Positions 17,242-25,258 of a stretch of DNA of 64,000 bases are shown here, piece after piece (positions within the stretch are counted from its first letter, which is position 1; the number at the start of each line of letters is the position of its first letter). The notes under the pieces are model-generated. The model saw only the letters and a list, made by a program, of their open reading frames with translations. It did not search any database and was not told where the DNA came from. Origin of the DNA: Mesonia algae (GTDB lineage: Bacteria > Bacteroidota > Bacteroidia > Flavobacteriales > Flavobacteriaceae); assembly GCF_003253545.1 (NCBI RefSeq), contig NZ_QKYV01000004.1, positions 124,001-188,000 of the forward strand, given 5' to 3'. Position numbers and translations under genes: made by a program.

Positions 17242-17904
17242 TTAGTTATTTACTTTTTGATCTTTCAAGATGTCAGCAATAAGTTGAGGTTTTACTTCGT
17301 GTACTCCCTCAAAAGGAAAAAGTTGTAAGCGATGTTTAAAAAGAGATTGTGCAATTTCTTTTTCGGCTTGTAGTTTAGCTTCAGTGATGTATTGATCTTT
17401 ATTTCCGTAAAGAAAATTCACTTTGCAATTGTTGTTTAAATACTCAAACTGCTTTGGTTGAAGCTCTTTAGGAATACTTCCTGAATGCAAAAACAATGCT
17501 TTTGGTTGTAATTGTTTAGCAGCCATCCAGCGCGTAATAACAGATACTCCTTGAGAATATCCCAGTAAAATTAAATTTTTTTCCTTTCCTTCAGCTTCTT
17601 CCGTAAAGACAGCGTTTAAATAAGCCAGAACATTTTCCATTTCTAAGGCTGTAGCTTCTTTGGTAAGCCAACTGGCACCAACATGTTTAAAATCTTGTTT
17701 TTGGTAATATTTGGCTTGCGCTTGCGGGGCTACAATATAATTTTCTTTACTGTCTAATGTTTTAAAATACTGAATAAAATATCTGCTTAAATAACCTAAT
17801 CCGTGACAGCAAATCCATATGTTTTTTGTGTCTTGGGTTAGCGAATTTAAAGTGGAATAGGAGTTAGTTGTGGTATAACTTACTTGCTTTTCTATAGAAG
17901 CCAT
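17242..17904 (-). CDS. Alpha/beta hydrolase, predicted carboxylesterase
   Basis: From the ATG at 17902-17904 the protein is 220 residues. It shows WICCHGLGYLSRYF near the oxyanion region, the nucleophile elbow GYSQGVS (catalytic Ser), an acidic residue near FLYGNKDQYI, and the His in FEGVHEV. These fit the phospholipase/carboxylesterase (YpfH/Abhydrolase_2) type. The frame is open upstream to 18024, but that extension overlaps the divergent thioesterase gene and is read through by the promoter boxes, so I rejected it. No signal peptide; likely cytoplasmic. Substrate unknown. Confidence 0.83.
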   Translation of the reverse strand: MASIEKQVSYTTTNSYSTLNSLTQDTKNIWICCHGLGYLSRYFIQYFKTLDSKENYIVAPQAQAKYYQKQDFKHVGASWLTKEATALEMENVLAYLNAVFTEEAEGKEKNLILLGYSQGVSVITRWMAAKQLQPKALFLHSGSIPKELQPKQFEYLNNNCKVNFLYGNKDQYITEAKLQAEKEIAQSLFKHRLQLFPFEGVHEVKPQLIADILKDQKVNN

Positions 17905-17919
17905 TTTATAGGGTTTTTG

Positions 17920-17935
17920 TACTTTTACAAAAGTA
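17920..17935. promoter_or_regulatory. Back-to-back divergent -7 boxes (TACTTTTA plus strand, TACTTTTG minus strand)
   Basis: TACTTTTA at 17920-17927 reads toward the thioesterase gene, and CAAAAGTA at 17928-17935 is TACTTTTG toward the esterase gene. Together they form an almost perfect 16-base palindrome, so only one RNA polymerase could occupy the site at a time. Confidence 0.55.
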
Positions 17936-17968
17936 AAACTTTCAGTAAGTAAACGTAAACTTAAACCA

Positions 17969-18391
17969 ATGAAATATTCTAAAGAAGAAATTCTTGCCAG
18001 TTTTGCCAAGAGGTGTAAAAACACTTTAATGGAAACTTTAGCTATAGAGTTTATAGATATAGGAGAAGATTATTTAACAGCTAAAATGCCAGTTAATTCT
18101 AGGGTTCATCAACCCGATGGAGTGCTGCATGGGGGGGCTATGGTAGCTTTAGCAGAAAGTGTAGGGAGCGCGGCAAGTTTCATTTTTCTTGATGGAGAGC
18201 ATTTTTATATTCGCGGAATAGAAATTTCGGCGAATCATGTAAAAAGTATTGCAAGCGGTGAAGTTTTTGCAAAAGCTCAATTTTTACATAAAGGAAGAAC
18301 TACCCAAGTTTGGGATATAAAAATTAAAGACGCAGAAGAAAACTTAATTTCTGCTGTAAAATTAACGACCATTGCTTTGCCTAAAAAATAA
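17969..18391 (+). CDS. Hotdog-fold thioesterase (PaaI type), probable DHNA-CoA hydrolase
   Basis: A 140-residue hotdog protein with the PaaI/4HBT signature HQPDGVLHGGAMVALAES at 47-64, where Glu63 is the usual catalytic residue and HGG the oxyanion segment. The strand HVKSIASGEVFAKAQFLHKGR completes the fold. It starts the block that continues four bases later with menF and then menD, so the likely substrate is 1,4-dihydroxy-2-naphthoyl-CoA, the product of MenB. The missing step between MenB and MenA fits this position. Family is firm; the menaquinone role is an inference from context. Confidence 0.88.
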   Translation: MKYSKEEILASFAKRCKNTLMETLAIEFIDIGEDYLTAKMPVNSRVHQPDGVLHGGAMVALAESVGSAASFIFLDGEHFYIRGIEISANHVKSIASGEVFAKAQFLHKGRTTQVWDIKIKDAEENLISAVKLTTIALPKK

Positions 18392-18394
18392 ACT

Positions 18395-19507
18395 ATGAAT
18401 TTCGATTCTTTTCTAGAAAAAGTAAGGGAACATCATTCTTTGCAATTACCTTTTGTAATCTACCGTCATCCTGGTGAGAAGTTGGTAAAGGGACAATTAC
18501 AACCTAATAATATCATAGAATATATTAACGATTTTCAAGAAAAGGGTTTTGTATTTGCTCCGTTTAATTCACAAAAAAGAGCAATTGTTTTTTCATTCGC
18601 TTCCGCGGAAGCGATTTCTGTTGAACAAGAATCTTTTCAGGTCAACTTAAAAAAAAGAGAATATAAAGAAGAACAACAAGAACAAGATCGATATGAGAAG
18701 CTAATAAATAAAACTATAGATACTATTAAAGCTTCAGGCTTAGAGAAAGTGGTTATTTCTAGAAAGAAAGAAATTGAGTTAGAAACAGAACCTTTTCTTT
18801 ATTTTAAACGCTTGTTAGAACTATATCCTGAAGCTATGGTGTACTGTTGGTATCATCCTCTTGTGGGAATGTGGATAGGAGCAACACCAGAAACATTAGT
18901 GAAAACAGAAGGTAGACGTTTAAAAACCATGGCTTTGGCTGGTACGCAAGTATTTAATAATACTAAAGAAGTAAGCTGGAAAGAAAAAGAAAAAGAAGAG
19001 CAAGCTATTGTTACCAGAGCTATTGTAGATGGGTTGTCTCAAATTGCCGAAGTAAGTAACCTACAAGTTGGAGAGCCACATACGGTAAGAGCTGGTAATG
19101 TTTTACATTTAAAAACAAATGTTTCGGCTACTTATGAAACAAGTGGTTTAAAGAAAATAATTAAAAAATTGCATCCCACACCTGCGGTTTGCGGTTTGCC
19201 TTATGAAATGGCGTATGATTATATTCTTACTAAAGAAAACTATGATCGTAGTTATTACACAGGTTATTTAGGAGAGTTGAATTTTCAACATACCAAAAAT
19301 AGAAATCCACGTCGGAGAAATGTAGAAAACTCTGCTTATCAATCCGTTTCTAAACAAACTAATTTGTATGTTAATTTACGATGTATGCAAGTATTTGATA
19401 ACCGATTAGAAGTATATGTGGGAGGAGGAATTACAAAAGATTCTCAACCTAAATCTGAATGGGAAGAAACACAAAGAAAGGCAGAAACGATGCAACAAGT
19501 GTTGTGA
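18395..19507 (+). CDS. menF: Isochorismate synthase
   Basis: A 370-residue chorismate-binding enzyme that isomerises chorismate to isochorismate, the entry step of menaquinone synthesis. The C-terminal catalytic part has IGATPETLVKTEG, TMALAGTQ, then LKTNVSATYE, LHPTPAVCGLP and DRSYYTGYLGE, all diagnostic of the family. The N-terminal part is shorter than in E. coli MenF, as usual in Bacteroidota. A 16-bp palindrome sits inside the coding region (18598-18613). The start is four bases after the thioesterase stop, so the pair is one transcript. Confidence 0.94.
   Translation: MNFDSFLEKVREHHSLQLPFVIYRHPGEKLVKGQLQPNNIIEYINDFQEKGFVFAPFNSQKRAIVFSFASAEAISVEQESFQVNLKKREYKEEQQEQDRYEKLINKTIDTIKASGLEKVVISRKKEIELETEPFLYFKRLLELYPEAMVYCWYHPLVGMWIGATPETLVKTEGRRLKTMALAGTQVFNNTKEVSWKEKEKEEQAIVTRAIVDGLSQIAEVSNLQVGEPHTVRAGNVLHLKTNVSATYETSGLKKIIKKLHPTPAVCGLPYEMAYDYILTKENYDRSYYTGYLGELNFQHTKNRNPRRRNVENSAYQSVSKQTNLYVNLRCMQVFDNRLEVYVGGGITKDSQPKSEWEETQRKAETMQQVL
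18598..18613. repeat. Perfect 16-bp palindrome CGCTTCCGCGGAAGCG inside menF
   Basis: It encodes residues within FASAEAIS. The core TTCCGCGGAA recurs at 20212-20224 in menD and 24137-24149 in a secreted-protein gene, with a one-base variant at 44309-44321 in glmM. Part of the TTCCG...CGGAA family discussed in the findings. Confidence 0.8.
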
Positions 19508-19579
19508 AACACATCTTATAAATCTTAGGCATTCCCCAATAATAAGTTTATTTTTGTAAGAATAAACAAGCAATTATTT

Positions 19580-21316
19580 ATGCAAATTTCAAATATTCCT
19601 TTGGCACAATCGGTTGTGTTATTGTGTCTTTCTAAAGGTATAAATCATGTGGTTATATCACCAGGTTCTAGAAATGCGCCACTTACTTTAAGTTTTGCTA
19701 ACCATCCTCAAATAAATGCCTATAGTATCGTAGATGAACGTTGTGCTGCATTTTTTGCTCTGGGAATGGCTCAGCAATTAAAAAGACCAGTGGCTTTGGT
19801 GTGTACATCGGGAAGTGCATTGCTAAATTATTATCCAGCTGTAGCCGAAGCTTTTTATAGCGATATTCCTTTGGTGGTCATTTCGGCAGATCGACCTGTG
19901 GAAAGGATTGATATAGGCGATGGGCAAACTATACGTCAAAAAAACGTTTTTCAAAATCATATCTTATATTCAGCTAATTTATATTCAGAGGTTGCTTTAG
20001 ATATTTCTCCTGAAGATAGAAAAATACAACAAAAATTTTCGGAGGCCCAAAAACATAATGAAAGGGAAATTAACCTAGCCTTAAATACAGCAATAGAGCA
20101 AAACGGACCAGTGCATATAAATGTTCCTTTTTATGAACCTTTATACGGGATGGTAGAGAAAACATCGGTAAATCCCTTAGAAATTGAGCCTATAAAAGAA
20201 CCTAAAACTATTTCCGCGGAAGCGTTAAAAAAATACGCATCTACGTGGAATAAAGCCAAAAGAAAATTGGTTTTAGTAGGTGTTCATGAGCCTAACCAAA
20301 TAGAGCAAGAATTGTTAGATAAATTAGCGAAAGACCCTTCTGTATTAATCTTTACGGAAACAACTTCTAATTTACACCATAAAAAATTTATCACAAGAAT
20401 AGATAAACTTATTGCTCCTTTAGAAGTAAGCGAGAATCCTGAATCTGAATTTCGACAATTACAACCTGAAATATTATTAACTTTTGGAGGGCTAGTTATT
20501 TCAAAAAAAATAAAAGCATTTTTAAGAACTCATAGTCCGCAGCAGCATTGGCACGTAGATACCAAAAAAGCATTGAATACTTATTTTTGTTTGAATAAGC
20601 ATTTTGATGTTTCTGCAAATGAATTTTTACAACACTTTTTACCTCAAGTAAATCAACCTGAAAGCAATTATAGAGATTTTTGGTTAGAGGTAAAAGAACG
20701 AAGAGATATACATCATCTTCAGTATATAGAAAGAATCCCATTTTGTGACTTAAAAGCATTTAGTAAAATCGTTACCTACTTGCCTAAAAAACAACTTATT
20801 CATTTTTCTAATAGTAGTATCATTCGTTATGCTCAATTATTTAAGTTTGAAAAAGAGCAATTTATATATTGTAATAGAGGTACTAGTGGGATTGATGGCA
20901 GTACTTCAACATCGGTGGGGGGAGCGGTAGCATCTACGATGCCTACTACATTAGTTACAGGAGATTTAAGTTTCTTGTATGATAGTAATGCTTTGTGGAA
21001 TAACTATATACCTAAAGATTTTAAAATTATTCTTATAAATAATCAAGGAGGAGGCATTTTTAAAATTTTACCAGGAGCTAAAGAAACCAAAAAATTTTCA
21101 ACTTTTTTTGAAACTAAGCATCAACTCACTGCAGAACATTTGTGTAAAATGTATGGGTTTGAATATCAAACTGCAAGCAATGAAGAAGAATTAGAAGGTA
21201 ATTTAGGTTTGCTTTACGCGGAAAAAAATAATAAACCTCAGCTTTTAGAGGTTTTTACGCCAAGCGATATTAACGATAAGTATCTAAAAGATTACTTTAA
21301 GTTTATATTGCCGTAA
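19580..21316 (+). CDS. menD: SEPHCHC synthase (MenD, ThDP-dependent)
   Basis: A 578-residue thiamine-diphosphate enzyme joining isochorismate and 2-oxoglutarate to give 2-succinyl-5-enolpyruvyl-6-hydroxy-3-cyclohexene-1-carboxylate. Marks: VISPGSRNAPLTLSFANHP, VDERCAAFFALGMAQ (cofactor-activating Glu), VCTSGSALLNYYPAVAEA, and in the C-terminal domain VTGDLSFLYDSNAL with IILINNQGGGIFKILPG (the GDxxFxxD...N-N ThDP motif). Length is normal. It follows menF by 72 bases on the same strand. The -7 box is not clear, so I assume read-through from menF. Confidence 0.96.
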   Translation: MQISNIPLAQSVVLLCLSKGINHVVISPGSRNAPLTLSFANHPQINAYSIVDERCAAFFALGMAQQLKRPVALVCTSGSALLNYYPAVAEAFYSDIPLVVISADRPVERIDIGDGQTIRQKNVFQNHILYSANLYSEVALDISPEDRKIQQKFSEAQKHNEREINLALNTAIEQNGPVHINVPFYEPLYGMVEKTSVNPLEIEPIKEPKTISAEALKKYASTWNKAKRKLVLVGVHEPNQIEQELLDKLAKDPSVLIFTETTSNLHHKKFITRIDKLIAPLEVSENPESEFRQLQPEILLTFGGLVISKKIKAFLRTHSPQQHWHVDTKKALNTYFCLNKHFDVSANEFLQHFLPQVNQPESNYRDFWLEVKERRDIHHLQYIERIPFCDLKAFSKIVTYLPKKQLIHFSNSSIIRYAQLFKFEKEQFIYCNRGTSGIDGSTSTSVGGAVASTMPTTLVTGDLSFLYDSNALWNNYIPKDFKIILINNQGGGIFKILPGAKETKKFSTFFETKHQLTAEHLCKMYGFEYQTASNEEELEGNLGLLYAEKNNKPQLLEVFTPSDINDKYLKDYFKFILP

Positions 21317-21401
21317 ATTTCATTAAAAATTAAGAAATAATATTTTTAATTCTTCTTAAAAAGGTTAAATTGAACCTTTATTAACACTAAACGAAACCAC
21401 T

Positions 21402-21740
21402 ATGAGTAAGTTAGATGAAAAAATGGGTGACTACCTAAAACACTTAGACGAAATTGAAGGAAACCATGATGTAGAACTCCTAAGAAAAGTAGCTAAAGGT
21501 TTAGGACCATCAATATATAATAGAGATGCTTCAACAGTTTCTGGGTCTGATCCTAAAGAATTGCAAACTGTGAGAAAAAACTTTCTAGTTAAAAAATTAG
21601 GTTTAGAAGATACGGATGATTTAGATAAAGGTATTAATGCGGTTATCGAAAAATATGGTAAATCTAAAACTAATAAATATAGAGCTGTAGTTTATTATCT
21701 ATTAGCAAAGCATTATAAAAAAGAAGATATTTATAATTAA
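21402..21740 (+). CDS. DUF2853 family protein
   Basis: A 112-residue highly charged helical protein starting MSKLDEKMGDYLKHLDEI and continuing through GPSIYNRDASTVSGSDPKEL and KYRAVVYYLLAKHYKK. This is the DUF2853 pattern. No signal peptide or membrane segment. It is closed by a strong terminator, so it ends the thioesterase-menF-menD-DUF2853 run or has its own promoter in the 85-base gap. Function unknown. Confidence 0.82.
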   Translation: MSKLDEKMGDYLKHLDEIEGNHDVELLRKVAKGLGPSIYNRDASTVSGSDPKELQTVRKNFLVKKLGLEDTDDLDKGINAVIEKYGKSKTNKYRAVVYYLLAKHYKKEDIYN

Positions 21741-21759
21741 TATCTCTTTCATAAAATTT

Positions 21760-21793
21760 AAAAACACCGTAAAAATTCTACGGTGTTTTTTTA
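21760..21793 (+). terminator. Rho-independent terminator after DUF2853 gene
   Basis: ACACCGTA/TACGGTGT stem with A-tract before and eight T residues after. It separates the menaquinone unit from cvfB. Confidence 0.9.
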
Positions 21794-21807
21794 TGTATTA
21801 AAAGCAT

Positions 21808-21815
21808 TACCTTTG
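21808..21815 (+). promoter_or_regulatory. -7 box TACCTTTG for cvfB
   Basis: Exact TAnnTTTG match, 20 bases before the ATG at 21835 and directly downstream of the terminator. Confidence 0.65.
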
Positions 21816-21834
21816 CCAAAAAATAAAGTAGTTT

Positions 21835-22680
21835 ATGTTAGCGATAGGACAATTACATACCTTAACGATAGATAGAGATACTCCTCCTGGATTGTTTCTT
21901 AAAGATGATAGTGGAGAAAAAGAAAATGAGATTTTATTACCTAATAAATATAAACCAGAAAGTTTTGAGTTAGAAGATGAAATTGAAGTATTTGTTTACT
22001 TAGATCATGATGAAAGACCTGTAGCTACAACTTTGAAACCTTACGTAAAATTAGACGAATTTGCTTATTTACGTTGTGTAGAAGTTAATAAAATAGGAGC
22101 TTTCTTAGACTGGGGTTTAGAGAAACATTTATTTGTTCCGTTTAAGGAACAAGCTTACCCTATGAAAGAAGGTCAATGGTATCTTATTTTTTGTTATTTA
22201 GATGAGGCTAGTGAACGCTTGGTGGCATCAAGTAAAGTAAATCACTTTTTAGATAATGATGAGTTAACAGTAGAACCTTATGAAGAAGTGAGACTTATTG
22301 TAACTAATAAAACAGAACTTGGTTTTAATGTTATTGTAAATGAATTACATCAAGGGTTAATTTATCACGATGAAATTTTTCAGGATTTAAAGACAGGAGA
22401 TCAGCTTAAGGGTTGGGTAAAGAAAACTAGAAAAGATAAAAAGATAGACATTACACTTCAACGTCCTGGTTATAGAAGTATAGAGCCCAATGCCCAAGCC
22501 ATTTTAAATGAACTAGAGTTGCAAAATGGATCTTTACCTTTACACGATAAATCTTCTCCAGAGGAGATCAAATCTTACCTAGAAATGAGTAAAAAGAGTT
22601 TTAAAAGAGCTATTGGTACTCTTTATAAGCAAAAGATGATCACTATAGAAGAAAACGGAATTAAGCTGAATAAAGATTAA
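21835..22680 (+). CDS. S1-like RNA-binding protein, CvfB family
   Basis: A 281-residue protein with several small OB-fold/S1-like domains and a C-terminal winged helix. Evidence: ILLPNKY with VFVYLDHDERPVAT in the first domain, VNKIGAFLDWGLEKHLFVPF (S1-type strand with aromatic residues) in the second, KTELGFNVIVNELHQGLIY in the third, and a terminal wHTH (SPEEIKSYLEMSKKSFKRAIGTLYKQKMI). CvfB proteins bind RNA and affect virulence gene expression in Firmicutes; the role in flavobacteria is unclear. It overlaps the convergent DUF4421 gene by four bases at the stop codons. Confidence 0.85.
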   Translation: MLAIGQLHTLTIDRDTPPGLFLKDDSGEKENEILLPNKYKPESFELEDEIEVFVYLDHDERPVATTLKPYVKLDEFAYLRCVEVNKIGAFLDWGLEKHLFVPFKEQAYPMKEGQWYLIFCYLDEASERLVASSKVNHFLDNDELTVEPYEEVRLIVTNKTELGFNVIVNELHQGLIYHDEIFQDLKTGDQLKGWVKKTRKDKKIDITLQRPGYRSIEPNAQAILNELELQNGSLPLHDKSSPEEIKSYLEMSKKSFKRAIGTLYKQKMITIEENGIKLNKD

Positions 22681-23636
22681 TTATTTCTGCTAAAAAAATT
22701 ATAAACCGCTCTATTAGCATCTTTTACAAACTGCGGAGCATTAAAGCGGTAACCTACTAAAAAAGATATGGATCTAATGGTGTCATCGCCTACGACGTTG
22801 GCACCATTATTTTGTTTTTGTAATGTCCCATTAGAGATAATACCAGCGTAAAAATTATCTGTATTATAACCCACAGATAAATCAATAGAGCTTGTAGTAA
22901 GTAAGGTAGTAACACTTCTATCACTGTCTATGGTTTGAGTGAGTCCTAATCCCAAAGAGAGCCCTCCAGAGACTAAAAAATGTTCATCTATAACCCAATT
23001 GTAATGATAGGCTGGAGCTACTGCCAAATTAATAAACCTAGCTTTCGTATCATAATCTACTTCTTTGGTTTGTTGTAAAGAAGTATAGTAATAAACTAAA
23101 GAAGGAATAAAGCTACCAGTACTTTTTAGCTGCCTTTCATTTTCAAAATTTTTAGCTTTATAGGAAAAGTTAGGGTTAAAATTAAATGAAGTGCTTCCGC
23201 CTACTTTAAAGGTTTTTAAGTTTTCTAAGTAAATAGATGGTTCATTGAGTAATTCTAAGGTCATCCCTTTTTGATAAAATAAATCAAGATGTTGTATCCA
23301 AGGTCCTAAAAATAAATCGGTAGAAAATGATAAGAGTTTAGAGTTTTTATTGTCTCTATTTTCGGTTAAAAAAGCAGGAGCAAAACCAATACTAAAAGCT
23401 AAAATGTCATAGTTGGCAGAAAATCCTAAAGATGTTTTTCGGTTGGGAGTTAGTAAAATTCTTTTATCTGCATTTTCATCATATAACTCAAAATCATTAG
23501 ACCTATTCAAAGTAAACATTTTGGTAGATAATTTACCAGAATACCTTTCATAAAACGCTTGATTGCTAATACTATCTTGTTGAGAAAAACTTACTTGATA
23601 AAGTAATATAAAGACTAGTATAAAAAATCTATTCAT
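22677..23636 (-). CDS. DUF4421-like outer-membrane beta-barrel protein
   Basis: A 319-residue protein with a signal peptide (MNRFFILVFILLYQVSFSQQ) followed by alternating amphipathic strands ending in a terminal aromatic-rich segment (SISFLVGYRF). The segment DKRILLTPNRKTSLGFSANY near 57-76, then FSIGFAP, agrees with DUF4421 as I remember it. Expected location is the outer membrane. It lies downstream of three small secreted-protein genes on the same strand with 28-base spacing, suggesting one transcript. Function unknown. Confidence 0.7.
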   Translation of the reverse strand: MNRFFILVFILLYQVSFSQQDSISNQAFYERYSGKLSTKMFTLNRSNDFELYDENADKRILLTPNRKTSLGFSANYDILAFSIGFAPAFLTENRDNKNSKLLSFSTDLFLGPWIQHLDLFYQKGMTLELLNEPSIYLENLKTFKVGGSTSFNFNPNFSYKAKNFENERQLKSTGSFIPSLVYYYTSLQQTKEVDYDTKARFINLAVAPAYHYNWVIDEHFLVSGGLSLGLGLTQTIDSDRSVTTLLTTSSIDLSVGYNTDNFYAGIISNGTLQKQNNGANVVGDDTIRSISFLVGYRFNAPQFVKDANRAVYNFFSRNN

Positions 23637-23664
23637 AAATATAAAAGGAATTTTTAAGGTTTAA

Positions 23665-24189
23665 TTAGTATCGCGTTATAGAAAACCTTGGTCGGTTAGA
23701 TCTTCTATAATAAGAATTGTTTCTATAATAAGGGGTAAAATAAAACGGACGCTCTTGACTTTCATAAACCTCATTTCTTATGCCGCCATCTGGGGTAGTT
23801 CCATTAAAATTAAAATCATTATTAGTTCGCCTGTCAAAATTAAACTGATTAGCAAAAATTTGCACATTAGAATTTATTTGTGAGGCTTGCTTTTCAGGAA
23901 ATTCATATTGTTGAGCTGCCAATTGTTTCTGTCTTTCATTATCCCAGGCCATTCCTAACATATCAATTTTTTTCTTTGTATTAACCCCATATACATCTAC
24001 AGGAGGAATACTAAATTCTCTTTTTTCTATTTGCATTCCGTAAAAATGAGAGAGAGAAGTGGCGTTTTTTAAAGAAATAAAGTTGTCAAAACCACTGTTG
24101 AGGTTGGTCAATGTATTAGATGTAGATAACTCTTGGGCTTCCGCGGAAGAAAATCCGATAAATATTAAAATAAAAAAAATCCTTTTCAT
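23665..24189 (-). CDS. Small secreted protein of unknown function (member 1 of a tandem trio)
   Basis: From ATG 24187-24189 the protein is 174 residues with a signal peptide MKRIFFILIFIGFSSAEAQE. The mature part is rich in Asn, Gln, Phe and Tyr and ends in a Tyr/Arg-rich tail (YYRNNSYYRRSNRP). The segment TPDGGIRNEVYESQERPFYF resembles the C-terminal segments of the next two proteins. I do not recognise a Pfam family. A seven-residue longer start exists but would precede the signal peptide. A TTCCGCGGAAG palindrome falls at the signal-peptidase region (24137-24149). Confidence 0.65.
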   Translation of the reverse strand: MKRIFFILIFIGFSSAEAQELSTSNTLTNLNSGFDNFISLKNATSLSHFYGMQIEKREFSIPPVDVYGVNTKKKIDMLGMAWDNERQKQLAAQQYEFPEKQASQINSNVQIFANQFNFDRRTNNDFNFNGTTPDGGIRNEVYESQERPFYFTPYYRNNSYYRRSNRPRFSITRY

Positions 24190-24266
24190 ACTGAATAATA
24201 TACCCTTCACACAACAAATATGATGCTAAAGTACCATAAATTAAAAAGTTTGTAGAATATAATACT

Positions 24267-24641
24267 TTAAAGTTTCGTATTAACTTGGGGAAATGGTCGA
24301 ATTAAAAATTGAGTAGTATTTTCAATTAAAATTCCGCTAGGATAATTTAGATTAGGATACAAAGTTTCATTTAAAGAAGCTTCTTTTAAATAATTAATAG
24401 AATTATAATATCGAGTTTGTAACATCTTTTTTAAACTCACCTCTTTAGGTTTTAAAAAATCCCGATTAAAAGTAAAAGAATGATCTTGTGCAATATCTAT
24501 ATTCTGCAAAAATCGAGAAAGACGAGGAGTAGAGTCGCGCTCAGTATTTTGATTTAAGTCTACGCTATGACTTTTTTCTTGTCCCCAACTGTTAATTGAA
24601 AACAAGCCAATAGATAAGATATAAAAAAGTAAGTTTTTCAT
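24267..24641 (-). CDS. Small secreted protein of unknown function (member 2 of a tandem trio)
   Basis: From ATG 24639-24641 the protein has 124 residues with signal peptide MKNLLFYILSIGLFSINSWG. The mature part ends TLYPNLNYPSGILIENTTQF, close in pattern to LDPNRNYPNRGIYTKNPTCQ in the gene at 24683. No cysteines for disulfides and no membrane anchor after cleavage. The longer start at 24674 adds residues before the hydrophobic core, so I reject it. Periplasmic or surface location is expected; function unknown. Confidence 0.62.
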   Translation of the reverse strand: MKNLLFYILSIGLFSINSWGQEKSHSVDLNQNTERDSTPRLSRFLQNIDIAQDHSFTFNRDFLKPKEVSLKKMLQTRYYNSINYLKEASLNETLYPNLNYPSGILIENTTQFLIRPFPQVNTKL

Positions 24642-24682
24642 ACTTAAAGATATTACTTTTTTATTTGAAAACAATTAAACTT

Positions 24683-24985
24683 TTAAATCCCTATAGAAAA
24701 ATCTTTAAATATTCTCACTTCAACCAGAGGGTAAGGTTGGCAGGTTGGGTTTTTAGTATAAATTCCACGATTAGGGTAATTTCTATTAGGATCTAATTGT
24801 CTACGTAATTGTAATTCTTTTAAATCTTGATGAATAGAAAAGTGATTAAACTGTGATGTAGAGTTAATTTGTTTGGCGTTAAAACCAAGATCAAAAAGAT
24901 AATTACTTCTTAGTTTTGAGGATTCTAGTATTGTAGGTATCTCTGCTTTCTCTTGTAGTAGAAAATTTCGGAACTTATCTCCCAT
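24683..24985 (-). CDS. Small protein of unknown function (member 3 of the trio; 5' end uncertain, possibly frameshifted)
   Basis: The 100-residue frame shares the PN.NYP..GI...N.T pattern with the neighbour at 24267, which supports it being coding. Unlike its neighbours it has no signal peptide: it opens MGDKFRNFLLQEK. A second frame starts at an ATG at 25060-25062 (MRFPLYGISQEMAPKNL...) and overlaps it until a stop at 24925-24927, so a frameshift or decay at the 5' end is possible. A TTCCG...CGGAA palindrome lies in those upstream codons. I keep it as a low-confidence gene. Confidence 0.4.
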   Translation of the reverse strand: MGDKFRNFLLQEKAEIPTILESSKLRSNYLFDLGFNAKQINSTSQFNHFSIHQDLKELQLRRQLDPNRNYPNRGIYTKNPTCQPYPLVEVRIFKDFSIGI

Positions 24986-25040
24986 CCAAAAGATGTAATT
25001 TGAGAAACATTTAAATTTTTAGGAGCCATTTCTTGAGAAA

Positions 25041-25055
25041 TTCCGTAAAGCGGAA
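25041..25055. repeat. Palindrome TTCCG-TAAAG-CGGAA
   Basis: Inverted repeat with five-base arms at the 5' side of the degraded-looking third trio gene. It contains the over-represented decamer TTCCGTAAAG. Confidence 0.7.
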
Positions 25056-25142
25056 ATCTCATGATTAATTTTAATAAGTATACAATTGATTTTATATAAA
25101 ATAAGTCTTTTTCTAAATATAAGAAATCTGAAGCAAAAACCT

Positions 25143-25178
25143 TAAATTTGGACTCTTAAACTTTATGTTTCGAGAGTC
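25143..25178 (+). promoter_or_regulatory. -7 box TAAATTTG plus leader hairpin, probable menB promoter
   Basis: TAAATTTG at 25143-25150 matches TAnnTTTG. Immediately after it GACTCT (25151-25156) pairs with AGAGTC (25173-25178), with an inner AAAC/GTTT pairing, forming a hairpin at the expected transcript start. About 80 further bases of AT-rich leader precede the menB ATG at 25259. No T-tract follows, so it is not a terminator. Confidence 0.45.
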
Positions 25179-25258
25179 TATAGTTCGATCAGCGTAATTT
25201 TCATTATTACTTACATTAGACTTAAAAAGAATTTTAAAATAAAACTAACAAAAAATAT

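Noticed and set aside
25180-25210. TTCGATCAGC resembling a tRNA T-arm
   Set aside because: No acceptor stem, anticodon arm or CCA-compatible end can be arranged around it.
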